From NCBI GenBank assembly GCA_017410325.1, contig JAFQRA010000004.1, positions 39,004 through 103,003 on the forward strand: DNA of 64,000 nucleotides, given 5' to 3'. The stretch is from Clostridia bacterium. GTDB taxonomy: Bacteria > Bacillota > Clostridia > Oscillospirales > Acutalibacteraceae. The notes beneath the pieces are model-generated. The model saw only the letters and a program-made list of their open reading frames with translations. It was not told the origin of the DNA and made no database searches. Positions within the stretch are counted from its first letter, which is position 1. Every line of letters starts with the position of its first letter. This document shows positions 33,476 to 42,058 of the stretch, piece by piece. A program made the position numbers and the translations under genes.

Positions 33476-34945
33476 ATGAAGACTAAAGCAAAGGTTGTTC
33501 TCGGTGCCGTTGGTGCGGCTGCTGCCGTAAACTGTGTTCGTGCGGCCGCCTTTAAACCCGAAAAGCGCGAAACATCACCGCTTCCCGCAGAAAACTGTAA
33601 TGTTGAGCGTGCAATTGAGCACATAAGCGGTGCTATTCAGATTCCTACAATTTCATATCCGGACAGTGATATGGTTGATTGGTCACAGTTTGAGAAATTC
33701 CACAAATTTCTTGAAGACTCATATCCGCTTATTGCTGAGAATCTTGAAAGAGAAGTTGTATCAAAGGCGAGCCTTCTCTACCGTTGGAAGGGAACGAATT
33801 CTTCGCTTGATGCAATAGCACTTCTTTCGCATCAGGATGTTGTTCCTGTTTCAAAGGGGACAGAGCAGGATTGGGAGCACGAGCCGTTCAGCGGCGATGT
33901 AGATGACGAATTTATCTGGGGCAGGGGTGCCATGGATATGAAGAATCATCTTATCTGCGTTATGGAGGCTGTTGAAACTCTGCTTGAAGAGGGCTATCAG
34001 CCTGTAAGAGACGTTTATCTTTGCTTCGGTCACGATGAAGAAATTGTTGCCTCAGAAAATTCCGGTGCAGGTGAAATAGCACGCCTGCTTAAAGAAAGGG
34101 GAGTACGGCTGGACTGCGTTATTGACGAGGGCGGTGCAATTCTGCCGGTCAATATCAAGGGTATTATTAACGGCTTTATTGCCGGTATCGGAATTGCCGA
34201 AAAGGGCTATGCCGATTTTGAAATTACCGTTGAAACCAAGGGCGGTCATTCCTCGCAGCCGCCTAAACACAGCGGTCTTGGTAAGCTTGCCGATGTTATA
34301 AAGGACCTTGAAAATAATCAGTTTAAGGCTGAAATGCTTCCGTTTGTTAAGGATTTGTTCGACAGTGTCGGCAGAAGAGTATGCTACCCTGCAAAGCTTA
34401 TAACCTGTAATCTCAAGCTGCTTAACCCTGTAATCAAGGAGGTTATGAAGCTTATTCCGCCTGCCGCAAGCCTTATCCGTACAACTACGGGTGTTACTAT
34501 GGCTCAGGGCAGTCCTGCCGCAAATGTTCTTCCTCAACGTTCAAGTATTGTTGTTAACTTCCGCGGTATGCCCGGCTGTTCAACAAAGGATATTGAAGAG
34601 CACATCCGAAAGGTTGTTAAAAATAAGGATATTCAGATTAAGTGCCTCAAATCAAAAGAGCCTTCTGCCATTTCTCCGACAGACAGCAGGGCTTTCAAGG
34701 CAATTGAAAACATAACCGTTTCCGACTATCCCGAGGCTATAGTTGCGCCGTATCTTGTAATGGGCGGCACGGATGCTTATCACTATGAGCTTGTGTGTGA
34801 AAATATTTACAGATATTCGCCTTTTATTGCTGATACAAAGCTTCTTCTTTGTACTCACGGCACCAACGAGCGCCTGCCCAAAAGCACGGTAGGCGAGGCT
34901 GTAGTGTTCTTTAAACGCTATATCAAGCAGCTCGCATCTGACTGA
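33476..34945 (+). CDS. M20 family metallopeptidase (carboxypeptidase S / PM20D1-like)
   Basis: The 489-residue protein has a short hydrophobic N-terminus and then a two-zinc M20 core: LLSHQDVVPV (His119, Asp121), GRGAMDMKN (bridging Asp), GHDEEI (catalytic Glu pair), DEGGA and, near the C-terminus, THGTNERLP (final His). The long insertion and the SHQDVVPV form are like yeast carboxypeptidase S and animal PM20D1, which joins and splits N-fatty-acyl amino acids. Here it follows an acyltransferase and a membrane protein in one unit, so an N-acyl amino acid substrate is an attractive guess, but ordinary dipeptides are equally possible. Confidence 0.85.
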   Translation: MKTKAKVVLGAVGAAAAVNCVRAAAFKPEKRETSPLPAENCNVERAIEHISGAIQIPTISYPDSDMVDWSQFEKFHKFLEDSYPLIAENLEREVVSKASLLYRWKGTNSSLDAIALLSHQDVVPVSKGTEQDWEHEPFSGDVDDEFIWGRGAMDMKNHLICVMEAVETLLEEGYQPVRDVYLCFGHDEEIVASENSGAGEIARLLKERGVRLDCVIDEGGAILPVNIKGIINGFIAGIGIAEKGYADFEITVETKGGHSSQPPKHSGLGKLADVIKDLENNQFKAEMLPFVKDLFDSVGRRVCYPAKLITCNLKLLNPVIKEVMKLIPPAASLIRTTTGVTMAQGSPAANVLPQRSSIVVNFRGMPGCSTKDIEEHIRKVVKNKDIQIKCLKSKEPSAISPTDSRAFKAIENITVSDYPEAIVAPYLVMGGTDAYHYELVCENIYRYSPFIADTKLLLCTHGTNERLPKSTVGEAVVFFKRYIKQLASD

Positions 34946-34955
34946 ATATGATAAA

Positions 34956-35003
34956 ATCTCCTTTAATCCGATGTTTTGTTCGGGTTAAGGGAGATATTTT
35001 TTT
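34956..35003 (+). terminator. Intrinsic terminator after the M20 peptidase gene
   Basis: ATCTCCTTTAATCCG and CGGGTTAAGGGAGAT pair over 15 positions (two G-U pairs) around a 10-base loop, followed by a run of seven T. Confidence 0.9.
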
Positions 35004-35032
35004 CAAAACGTTAAAAAATTTCAAAATATTAC

Positions 35033-35061
35033 TTGTAATTAATAATTATTGCATATATAAT
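35033..35061 (+). promoter_or_regulatory. Promoter of the pyrophosphatase-like/Nudix gene
   Basis: TTGTAA (35033-35038) and TATAAT (35056-35061) are separated by 17 bases, 43 bases before the start codon and just after a terminator, so a new transcription unit begins here. Confidence 0.75.
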
Positions 35062-35104
35062 TAATCTATATGTCTAAAGATATGGAGAGGAGAGATGAAG
35101 GCCA

Positions 35105-35842
35105 ATGTTGGGTAAGTACGTAAGGGTAAATGTTACTAATGCAATCAATACCCAAAATGAGACCGAGGGCTATATTTACGAGCTCAATTACGGCAGAGTA
35201 GAAGGCCATTCTCTCGCAGGAAATGATCAGTTTGCTTATATTATGGGCATCGATCATCCTGTGCGAAATTTTGACGGACGTGTTATCGCCATTATCACCC
35301 GTAAAAACGGTGTTAAGGTTTGGGTGGTTGCACCTAAAAGCACGCGTTTTATTGTCAACGATGTTAAGCCGGCAATTGAATTTGCTGAGGGCACGGGCAG
35401 AAATTATAATCTGGAATGCCTTTATGAAAGCAGCTGCGGTGCAGTTGTTTTCAGAATGATAGCAGGTGAGGTGCGTTATCTTCTTATTAAAAACAAGCGC
35501 AGTGCCAACTGGGGTTTCCCCAAGGGTCATATTGAGCGCGGCGAAACAAAAGAAGAAACCGCCCGAAGAGAAGTGCTTGAAGAAACGGGAATCCGTATTC
35601 AGATAATTCCCGGATTTATTTCAAAATCTGAATATACTATTCAGGGTAAGGTTGAAAAATCAGTTTCGATTTTCGTTGCCAAAACCTCGGATACTCAGAC
35701 AATCATTCAGCACGAGGAAATAGAGGATTATATATGGCTTAATTATGATAAAGCTATTAAAACACTTAAATTTGAAAATGACAGGGCCATACTCGAAAAG
35801 GCACATGAATTCCTGTTAAGAATTGGTGAAATAGAAAAATAA
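35105..35842 (+). CDS. Inorganic-pyrophosphatase-like domain fused to Nudix hydrolase
   Basis: The 245-residue protein has two parts. Residues 1-100 recall the small clostridial inorganic-pyrophosphatase-like fold: LGKYVRVNVT, IYELNYGRVEG, YIMGIDHPV, FDGRVIAII and VWVVAPKS. Residues 110-245 are a Nudix hydrolase whose box runs from GHIERGE to REVLEETGI (about residues 141-163), matching Gx5Ex7REUxEExGU. Nudix enzymes split nucleoside diphosphates linked to another group. The exact substrate is unknown. GGAGAGGAG ends about 10 bases before the ATG; an ATG at 35095 is out of frame. Confidence 0.85.
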   Translation: MLGKYVRVNVTNAINTQNETEGYIYELNYGRVEGHSLAGNDQFAYIMGIDHPVRNFDGRVIAIITRKNGVKVWVVAPKSTRFIVNDVKPAIEFAEGTGRNYNLECLYESSCGAVVFRMIAGEVRYLLIKNKRSANWGFPKGHIERGETKEETARREVLEETGIRIQIIPGFISKSEYTIQGKVEKSVSIFVAKTSDTQTIIQHEEIEDYIWLNYDKAIKTLKFENDRAILEKAHEFLLRIGEIEK

Positions 35843-35854
35843 GGTGGTTAAATA

Positions 35855-36364
35855 ATGTCAGAACAGCTGGCAACTTACTTTGTAGATTTGTTTCAGAATA
35901 AAATTCCCGAAGAACTTATAGTTTTTGTTATATCACTTTTTCCGATTCTTGAACTGCGCGGCGGTATGATTGCCGCGAGCATTCTCGGCCTTGAACTGAT
36001 ACCTTCATTTATTATTTGCTACATCGGCAATATGATACCTATTCCGTTTATTCTGTTGTTTATTCGTAAGATATTTCAGTTCCTGCGGGATAAGCCTTTT
36101 TTCGGTAAGGTTATTCAAAAGCTTGAAATTCGTTCGATGCGCAAAAGTGAATCGGTAAAAAAATACGGTAAATGGGGTCTGCTCATTTTTGTTGCAATTC
36201 CGTTACCGGGTACAGGCGGTTGGACGGGTGCGCTTGTAGCTGCACTTATGGATATGAGAATTAAAACATCAACTTATGTTATTGCGGTCGGTGTATTTAT
36301 TGCGGGCGTTATTATGTCGGTTATTTCGTACGGCATACCTGCACTTATATCGTTTTTTCAGTAA
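35855..36364 (+). CDS. Small multidrug export-like membrane protein (COG2426 type)
   Basis: The 169-residue protein has about five membrane segments and the family marks PILELRGGMIAA near residue 31 and PLPGTGGWTGALVAALM near residue 120. These are typical of the small integral membrane family labelled 'putative small multidrug export protein'. The label comes from early annotation; transport of drugs has not been shown for most members, and the re-entrant PGTG motif recalls DedA/SNARE-associated proteins. It lies 12 bases after the Nudix gene and is probably co-transcribed. Confidence 0.8.
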   Translation: MSEQLATYFVDLFQNKIPEELIVFVISLFPILELRGGMIAASILGLELIPSFIICYIGNMIPIPFILLFIRKIFQFLRDKPFFGKVIQKLEIRSMRKSESVKKYGKWGLLIFVAIPLPGTGGWTGALVAALMDMRIKTSTYVIAVGVFIAGVIMSVISYGIPALISFFQ

Positions 36365-36409
36365 TTTAAATGTCATAAAATATACAAACTGTATAAAGGA
36401 GAAATATTT

Positions 36410-37618
36410 ATGAACAAGCTTTACGGTGCATACTGCAGAACTTATCAGGCAGCCTTCAGAGTTGCCACAAAGGTTCTTGACTGGACCGGTCCTCAGGTTG
36501 TCAAAGGGCCCGGCAGTGTTACAAAACTGCCGTCTCTGCTCAAGAGTCAAGGGATTAACAACGTTATGATAGTAACGGATAAGGTTCTTCACAGCCTTGG
36601 TCTGCTTGACAGTCTTAAGGCAGGCCTTGAAAGCAAGGGCATTAATTTTGTGATTTATGACGGCACTCAGCCTAACCCGACTATACCCAATGTTGAAGAG
36701 GCTAAGGATATATACATAAATCATAATTGCCAGGCTGTCATTGCTTTCGGCGGCGGTTCACCGATGGACTGCGCAAAGGTTGCAGCCGCACGTGTTGCCG
36801 CACCCGGTAAGCAGATTCCGAAAATGAGAGGCACTCTCAAGGTTCTTGCAAAGCTTCCTCCTCTTTACGCCATTCCCACAACGGCAGGTACGGGCTCTGA
36901 GACAACTCTTGCCGCTGTTATAGTTAACCCCGACACACACGAAAAGTTTGCAATCAATGACCCCTGCCTTCGTCCGAAGGTTGCGGTTCTTGACCCTGAG
37001 CTTACCGTCGGCCTTCCGCCTCACATTACTTCCACAACGGGTATGGATGCGCTTACACACGCTGTTGAGGCGTATATCGGCAAGAGCAATACACCCAGCA
37101 CAATCGAGGCTGCCGAAAAAGCTGTCAAGATGATTTTTGCAAACCTTGAAACAGCATACAACGAGCCTAAGAACATAGATGCACGTGACAATATGCTCAA
37201 CGCTTCTTTTTATGCCGGTATTGCTTTCACACAGGCTTACGTCGGCTACGTTCACGCCATAGCTCATAATCTCGGCGGCTTCTATAATGTTCCTCACGGT
37301 CTTGCAAATGCGATAATCCTGCCCTATGTACTGCGCTATTACGGCGATACAATTTATACACAGCTTTCAAAGCTTGCTGACCTTGCCGGTCTCGACACCA
37401 ACGGTAAGTCAGATGCCGAAAAGGCAAATATGTTTATTGATGAAATCTGCGCAATGAACGAAAGAATGAAGATTCCGTCATGCTTTGACTGCATCAAGGA
37501 AGAGGATATTCCGACAATTGCAAAGCGTGCGATGATTGAGGGTAATCCGCTCTATCCCGTTCCCAAGCTTATGGACGAGGCAGAGTGCGAGAGAATTATC
37601 CGCTCTATGATGGCATAA
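36410..37618 (+). CDS. Iron-containing alcohol dehydrogenase
   Basis: The 402-residue protein is a group III (Fe-type) alcohol dehydrogenase. The NAD-binding part has AFGGGSPMDCAK and PTTAGTGSE. The metal site is formed by an Asp in the helix before TTGMDALTHAVEAYI, the His in that segment, and the later histidines in VHAIAHNLGG and NVPHGLANA. It interconverts aldehydes and alcohols, possibly for NADH disposal in fermentation, as with butanol or 1,2-propanediol dehydrogenases. Substrate choice cannot be read here. AAAGGAG precedes the ATG and a terminator follows the stop. Confidence 0.93.
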   Translation: MNKLYGAYCRTYQAAFRVATKVLDWTGPQVVKGPGSVTKLPSLLKSQGINNVMIVTDKVLHSLGLLDSLKAGLESKGINFVIYDGTQPNPTIPNVEEAKDIYINHNCQAVIAFGGGSPMDCAKVAAARVAAPGKQIPKMRGTLKVLAKLPPLYAIPTTAGTGSETTLAAVIVNPDTHEKFAINDPCLRPKVAVLDPELTVGLPPHITSTTGMDALTHAVEAYIGKSNTPSTIEAAEKAVKMIFANLETAYNEPKNIDARDNMLNASFYAGIAFTQAYVGYVHAIAHNLGGFYNVPHGLANAIILPYVLRYYGDTIYTQLSKLADLAGLDTNGKSDAEKANMFIDEICAMNERMKIPSCFDCIKEEDIPTIAKRAMIEGNPLYPVPKLMDEAECERIIRSMMA

Positions 37619-37634
37619 TTCAATAAAAACCATT

Positions 37635-37670
37635 GGGAAAGTGTGCTTTTTGAGTATACTTTCCCTTTTT
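37635..37670 (+). terminator. Intrinsic terminator after the Fe-alcohol dehydrogenase gene
   Basis: GGGAAAGT (37635-37642) pairs with ACTTTCCC (37658-37665), followed by five T. Confidence 0.85.
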
Positions 37671-37713
37671 ATTTGCGTGAATATTAAAAATATATTAAAA
37701 TGCTTATTTTTAT

Positions 37714-37742
37714 TTGCATTATAATTATTATTGTGGTACAAT
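37714..37742 (+). promoter_or_regulatory. Promoter of the cdaA operon
   Basis: TTGCAT (37714-37719) and TACAAT (37737-37742) are separated by 17 bases, 22 bases before the cdaA start. It is the only clear promoter before a run of close-set genes that reaches 50956. Confidence 0.75.
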
Positions 37743-37764
37743 GAGCAAATAAGAATGGAGTGAT

Positions 37765-38655
37765 ATGCAAATGACTTATTTTGAACAGATTGTCGGTTTT
37801 TTTCAGCAGGCAGCGGGTGTCATAACATCCTTTCGCTTTTCTGATTTTTTAGATATATGTCTCGTCGCCTTTGTTGTGTACAGCGTTGTAAAGCTCGTGC
37901 GCGAAACAAGAGCCATTCAGCTTTTCAAAGGTATTCTTCTTTTCGGCTTGGTTTATGTTGTCATCACCGTGCTTGAGATGCAGGCAAGCGTTTATCTTTT
38001 CAGGAGCGTTGCCACCAATGCAATCGTCTGCCTTGTAATTATATTTTCTCCCGAAATTCGTCACGCTCTGGAAAGCGTCGGCAGGCGAAGCTTTTCCACA
38101 CTCTCTCCCTTCAATTACAGCAAAAACGCAAGACAGCTCCACAATGATAAAATCAACAATATGATTACCGAGGTCTGTCGTTCCGCAGGCACGATGAGCG
38201 AAAAGAAAATCGGTGCTCTTATGGTTTTTGAACGTCAGACGCTTCTGGGCTCCATTATCGAAACCGGCACAACGGTTGATGCACTCGCCACGGAAGAGCT
38301 TATCGGAACCATATTCTTCCCCAAGACCCCTCTTCACGACGGTGCCGCCATTATCCGAATGGACAGAGTTGCTGCCGCAGGCTGTATTCTGCCGCTTACA
38401 AAAAACAATGAGCTGAGCAAAGAGCTTGGCACAAGACATCGTGCCGCACTTGGTATGTCGGAAGAAAGCGATGCGGTTGTGGTTGTTGTTTCGGAGGAAA
38501 CCGGCTATATTTCAATAGTTGAAAAGGGCAGAATCAAGCGCAATATTTCCTCAGCCGAGCTTCGTGACATTCTTCAGAATTATCTTATAACAAAAGAAAC
38601 GAATGAATCCGGCAAGCTTATTGATAAAATCAAAAACATATTCAAGAAAAAGTGA
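37765..38655 (+). CDS. cdaA: Diadenylate cyclase CdaA (c-di-AMP synthase)
   Basis: The 296-residue protein has three N-terminal membrane helices (within about residues 15-90) and a DAC domain. The catalytic DGA motif is in PLHDGAAI (Asp192) and the RHR motif in GTRHRAALGMSE (Arg224-Arg226). It condenses two ATP to cyclic di-AMP, which controls potassium and osmolyte balance and wall integrity in Firmicutes. The next gene encodes its regulator CdaR, as usual, but the customary third gene glmM is absent here. The start could be the ATG at 37765 or 37771; GGAGTGA fits either. Confidence 0.96.
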   Translation: MQMTYFEQIVGFFQQAAGVITSFRFSDFLDICLVAFVVYSVVKLVRETRAIQLFKGILLFGLVYVVITVLEMQASVYLFRSVATNAIVCLVIIFSPEIRHALESVGRRSFSTLSPFNYSKNARQLHNDKINNMITEVCRSAGTMSEKKIGALMVFERQTLLGSIIETGTTVDALATEELIGTIFFPKTPLHDGAAIIRMDRVAAAGCILPLTKNNELSKELGTRHRAALGMSEESDAVVVVVSEETGYISIVEKGRIKRNISSAELRDILQNYLITKETNESGKLIDKIKNIFKKK

Positions 38656-38669
38656 AAGGAGAGAGCCTG

Positions 38670-39944
38670 ATGAACAGAATAGCAAACATAACCCATAAGC
38701 TTTTTTATGATAACAAGGTTCTTATGGTTTTCTCCTTTGTGGTTGCAGTTATTATCTGGCTGCTTGTTGTTATTTCATTCAGCCCCGTTGATACGGCAGT
38801 TATCAAGGACGTTCCCGTTACGCTTGACCTTGCTAATAGTGTACCTGCACAGTTTGATTTGGAAATTTTCGGTCAGTCGGAATTTTCGGTTGACGTTGAA
38901 GTATCGGGCAAGCGCTATATACTTTCTTCCGTTGCCGATAAAAATTCCGTCAAGGTTGTTGCGCAGACGGCTTACGTTGATTCTGCAGGCAAGCACACAC
39001 TCACTCTCAAGGCTTCCAAGGTCAAAGAGTCAGACGAATTTGAAATTGTCGGCCTGTCCGACGAATTCATTGAGGTTTTCTTTGATGTCTATATGGAACA
39101 GGATTTTAATCTTGAACCCAGAATCAATGCCGATGATGAGCTTGTTGAAAAGGGCTTTGTTGCCGGTGACCCCGTACTTTCGGCTGAGTCCGTTGTTATT
39201 TCGGGCCCTGCCACTGAGGTTCGTGCAGTAAAGAGTGTTTTTGCCGAAATAAATATTGACAAGCCTCTTTCACAAACAAAAACACAGGCGGCAGAAATCA
39301 ATGCGTACAACGAAGCCGGTGCGGTATTGCATTATCTTTCGTATAATTACGGCAATTCCGATGTTACGGTTACGGTTCCGGTATATTATGTTGTAAATAA
39401 ACCTACGTCGGTCACTTTTAAAAATGCACCTTCCGCTTATATAGATGAGCCATTCAGCTATACGATTAACCCTGCACAGTTTAACGCAGGTATTCAGGGG
39501 ATTGACGGCAGCAACACTGTTGAAAGCATTGCGATTGCTACCATCGATTTTGCACAGCTTAAGCCGGGCAAAAACGTGTTTACTGTTTCTGCCGATTCCG
39601 TTCCTTCGGTTTACTCGCTTGAATCCTTTAACGATTTTGAAGTTACGGTCAGCGTAACGGGCTGCAAAAGCAAGACACTTACCGTGCCTGCGGAAAATAT
39701 CAGTTTTGTAAATGCACCTCAGAGCTATAATGTTGAATCTGTTGTAAGATCTGTCGGCAGTGTCACGGTTGTCGGCCCCGAGGCATCGCTTTCGGTCGTC
39801 ACACCGTCTGAGCTTTTTGCAACCGTAGACTTAAGCGGTGCTGATTTATCTGCAACACAGCAGGAATTTTCCGCAAGAGTTTCGGTTAAAAACAGCGAAG
39901 ACTGCTGGGTTAGCGGCAGTTACAGTGTTGTAGTTTCTCAGTAA
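38670..39944 (+). CDS. cdaR: CdaR (YbbR-domain) regulator of diadenylate cyclase
   Basis: The ATG at 38670 follows AAAGGAGAG by 6 bases and gives 424 residues; an in-frame GTG at 38652 overlaps cdaA and is less likely. One N-terminal membrane helix (about 20-40) is followed by several YbbR repeats, each with a pattern like VVISGPATEVRAVKSVFAEI (about residues 175-195). CdaR binds CdaA at the membrane and adjusts c-di-AMP output, with its repeats outside the cell. It lies 14 bases after cdaA. Confidence 0.92.
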   Translation: MNRIANITHKLFYDNKVLMVFSFVVAVIIWLLVVISFSPVDTAVIKDVPVTLDLANSVPAQFDLEIFGQSEFSVDVEVSGKRYILSSVADKNSVKVVAQTAYVDSAGKHTLTLKASKVKESDEFEIVGLSDEFIEVFFDVYMEQDFNLEPRINADDELVEKGFVAGDPVLSAESVVISGPATEVRAVKSVFAEINIDKPLSQTKTQAAEINAYNEAGAVLHYLSYNYGNSDVTVTVPVYYVVNKPTSVTFKNAPSAYIDEPFSYTINPAQFNAGIQGIDGSNTVESIAIATIDFAQLKPGKNVFTVSADSVPSVYSLESFNDFEVTVSVTGCKSKTLTVPAENISFVNAPQSYNVESVVRSVGSVTVVGPEASLSVVTPSELFATVDLSGADLSATQQEFSARVSVKNSEDCWVSGSYSVVVSQ

Positions 39945-39978
39945 ATCCGCACGAGTTATTTGAAAGGAGGGAAACTGA

Positions 39979-41286
39979 ATGAGGTTAAGATTTGCCGTTC
40001 CCGTGCTTCTTGCACTGTTGCTGGCACTTTCCGGCTGTTCACTTGAACTTAAGTCTATAGAAACTCTTATGCGTCCGCCGTTGACCGCGACCGAACAGGA
40101 GCTTGAAAAATCAATCGACACCTATCTCGGCAACAATATTTCGCTTCGTTCTCCGGCTTCGGGCAGTTTCCACTCTGCAATTACTCTGCATGATCTTGAC
40201 GGCGATAAAAACGATGAAGCGATTATCTTCTATGTAAACAACAACGATACCGCCGTTGTCAGAATGTGCGTGCTCAAAAAAAACAGTAACGGCTGGCAGT
40301 TAGTGTCCGATTTTGCGGGTAACGGCAGCGGAGTATATTCGGTTGATTTTTACGACCTCAACAACGACGGCGGCGATGATATGCTTGTCAGCTGGTATTT
40401 GTTTGAGGATAAGGTTAACAAAACACTTACGGTATATTCAAGCAGCAGAAAGGGCAATGAAATCAATTTTTCCGCCTGTGCTACGGAAAACTACAATCTG
40501 CTTTGCGTTGCGGATATTTTTTCAAACGGTGAAAAGCAGCTTATATTGACTTATACCGATACTGCAAAAAAGAATGACAGAACCAACATCCGCCTTATGA
40601 GTCTTAACGAACAGAACAGGGTAGTGCTTGTGGCTGAAACTTCGCTTGACGACAGAATCAGCAGCGTAACATCTCTTAAAGCTGACAAGCCGTCCGATTC
40701 CGAGGACACGCGAATATTTGCCGATGCTTTGCTTCGCGATAATAAGCTGATTACCGAAATTCTGGTTTGGAATGCTGAAAAGAAATGCTTTGTTGAGCTT
40801 ATTTCACCGTCTCTTCAGTACGAAGGCCTTGTGACTGCCAGAAGCAGTAATCTTTACAGCTTTGATATTGATGCTGACGGAATAATCGAAATTCCCAAGC
40901 GTGAGCCTATTGCCAAATATAAAAATTCCGATACTTTGTCAGGCTATATGCTTGTATGGTACGACTATAATAACGGCGGTTTCTTTAAAGAACGCAGTTA
41001 TATCGTTAATATCCGTGACAATTACCGTATTTATGTTCCTGCCGTACTTGACGGTAAATTAACAGTTAAAAATAAATCGGCTTGGGTATTCCTTGATGAC
41101 GCGGGGAACGAGCTGTTTGAAGTTTGTACTTACAAAACGGATGAATGGGCCCGCAATCAGTCTGAATCTTCCGTTGTGCTGCTTACAACCGGCGATAAAG
41201 TCTATGTCTGCAATGCCGGAGAAAAGCTGTCTGACTACAACATTGAGCCGACTGACCTTGTGAAGTATTTCTCGCTTAACAGTTAA
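39979..41286 (+). CDS. Lipoprotein with FG-GAP/VCBS-like acidic repeats
   Basis: The 435-residue protein has a signal peptide ending in LSGC (Cys at about residue 20), a good lipobox. The mature part contains calcium-loop-like repeats, LHDLDGDKNDEA and FYDLNNDGGDDM, as in beta-propeller FG-GAP/VCBS domains, and a later IDADGIIEI. It lacks any enzyme motif I recognise. It stands between cdaR and a two-component system with only 26 bases to the latter, so it may be a surface sensor partner of the histidine kinase. That is inference from position only. Confidence 0.75.
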   Translation: MRLRFAVPVLLALLLALSGCSLELKSIETLMRPPLTATEQELEKSIDTYLGNNISLRSPASGSFHSAITLHDLDGDKNDEAIIFYVNNNDTAVVRMCVLKKNSNGWQLVSDFAGNGSGVYSVDFYDLNNDGGDDMLVSWYLFEDKVNKTLTVYSSSRKGNEINFSACATENYNLLCVADIFSNGEKQLILTYTDTAKKNDRTNIRLMSLNEQNRVVLVAETSLDDRISSVTSLKADKPSDSEDTRIFADALLRDNKLITEILVWNAEKKCFVELISPSLQYEGLVTARSSNLYSFDIDADGIIEIPKREPIAKYKNSDTLSGYMLVWYDYNNGGFFKERSYIVNIRDNYRIYVPAVLDGKLTVKNKSAWVFLDDAGNELFEVCTYKTDEWARNQSESSVVLLTTGDKVYVCNAGEKLSDYNIEPTDLVKYFSLNS

Positions 41287-41312
41287 TACACGGGAAAGGG
41301 GAGAGTAAGAAT

Positions 41313-42023
41313 TTGAAAAAAATATTGGTTGCAGAAGATGAATCTGCAATACGTGAGTTTATTGTCATAAATCTCAAACGTAACGGCTATGAAGTTATTG
41401 ATACGGAAAACGGCGAAAAAGCGCTTGAAGCCTATTATGCCGAAGGCGGAAACTTTGACATAGTATTGCTTGATATAATGATGCCCGTTGTTGACGGACT
41501 TGAGGTTTGTAAGCAGATAAGACAGCATAACCATAACATCGGTATCATAATGCTTACTGCAAAAACGCAGGAAATTGATAAAGTAACCGGACTTATTATG
41601 GGCGCGGATGACTACGTTACAAAGCCTTTTTCTCCGTCTGAGCTTATGGCCAGAGTAGATGCGTTATACAGACGCGTAAGCGTATTCAAGGGTGAGGCTG
41701 TGCCTATTCCCGACCCGTCGGAATATATGCTGCGCAGCGGCGATTTTGTGCTGAATTTACGCAGCAGAACACTCACGAGACGCGGTGAGCTTATTGAACT
41801 GACACAGGTTGAATTTCAGATTATGGAGTACTTTCTTCTTCATCCCGATCGGCCTCTTGACAGGAACGATATCCTTGACCACGTTTGGGGTGACAAGTAC
41901 GTCGGCGAAGAAAAGGTGGTTGACGTTAACGTTCGCCGCCTGCGTATGAAAATTGAGGATGATCCGTCAACACCCCGTCACCTCACAACAGTCTGGGGTA
42001 TGGGATATAAATGGATTAATTAA
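41313..42023 (+). CDS. OmpR/PhoB-type response regulator
   Basis: The start is a TTG at 41313, about 9 bases after AAAGGGGAG. The 236-residue protein has a receiver domain with the acidic pair EDE at residues 8-10, the phospho-acceptor Asp54 (VLLDIMMP), the Thr in IIMLTAK and the Lys in VTKPFSP. A C-terminal winged helix follows, with RVDALYRRV before it and VVDVNVRRLRMKIED as recognition region. It is paired with the histidine kinase 35 bases downstream. It resembles the PhoP/WalR group; the target genes are unknown. Confidence 0.95.
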   Translation: MKKILVAEDESAIREFIVINLKRNGYEVIDTENGEKALEAYYAEGGNFDIVLLDIMMPVVDGLEVCKQIRQHNHNIGIIMLTAKTQEIDKVTGLIMGADDYVTKPFSPSELMARVDALYRRVSVFKGEAVPIPDPSEYMLRSGDFVLNLRSRTLTRRGELIELTQVEFQIMEYFLLHPDRPLDRNDILDHVWGDKYVGEEKVVDVNVRRLRMKIEDDPSTPRHLTTVWGMGYKWIN

Positions 42024-42058
42024 GTCTGTCGGTATTTAAAATGAAAGGAGGATGGCAG

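Noticed and set aside
36758-37297. Minus-strand open frame of 179 codons opposite the Fe-alcohol dehydrogenase gene
   Set aside because: Antisense shadow of a strongly conserved gene; no motifs.
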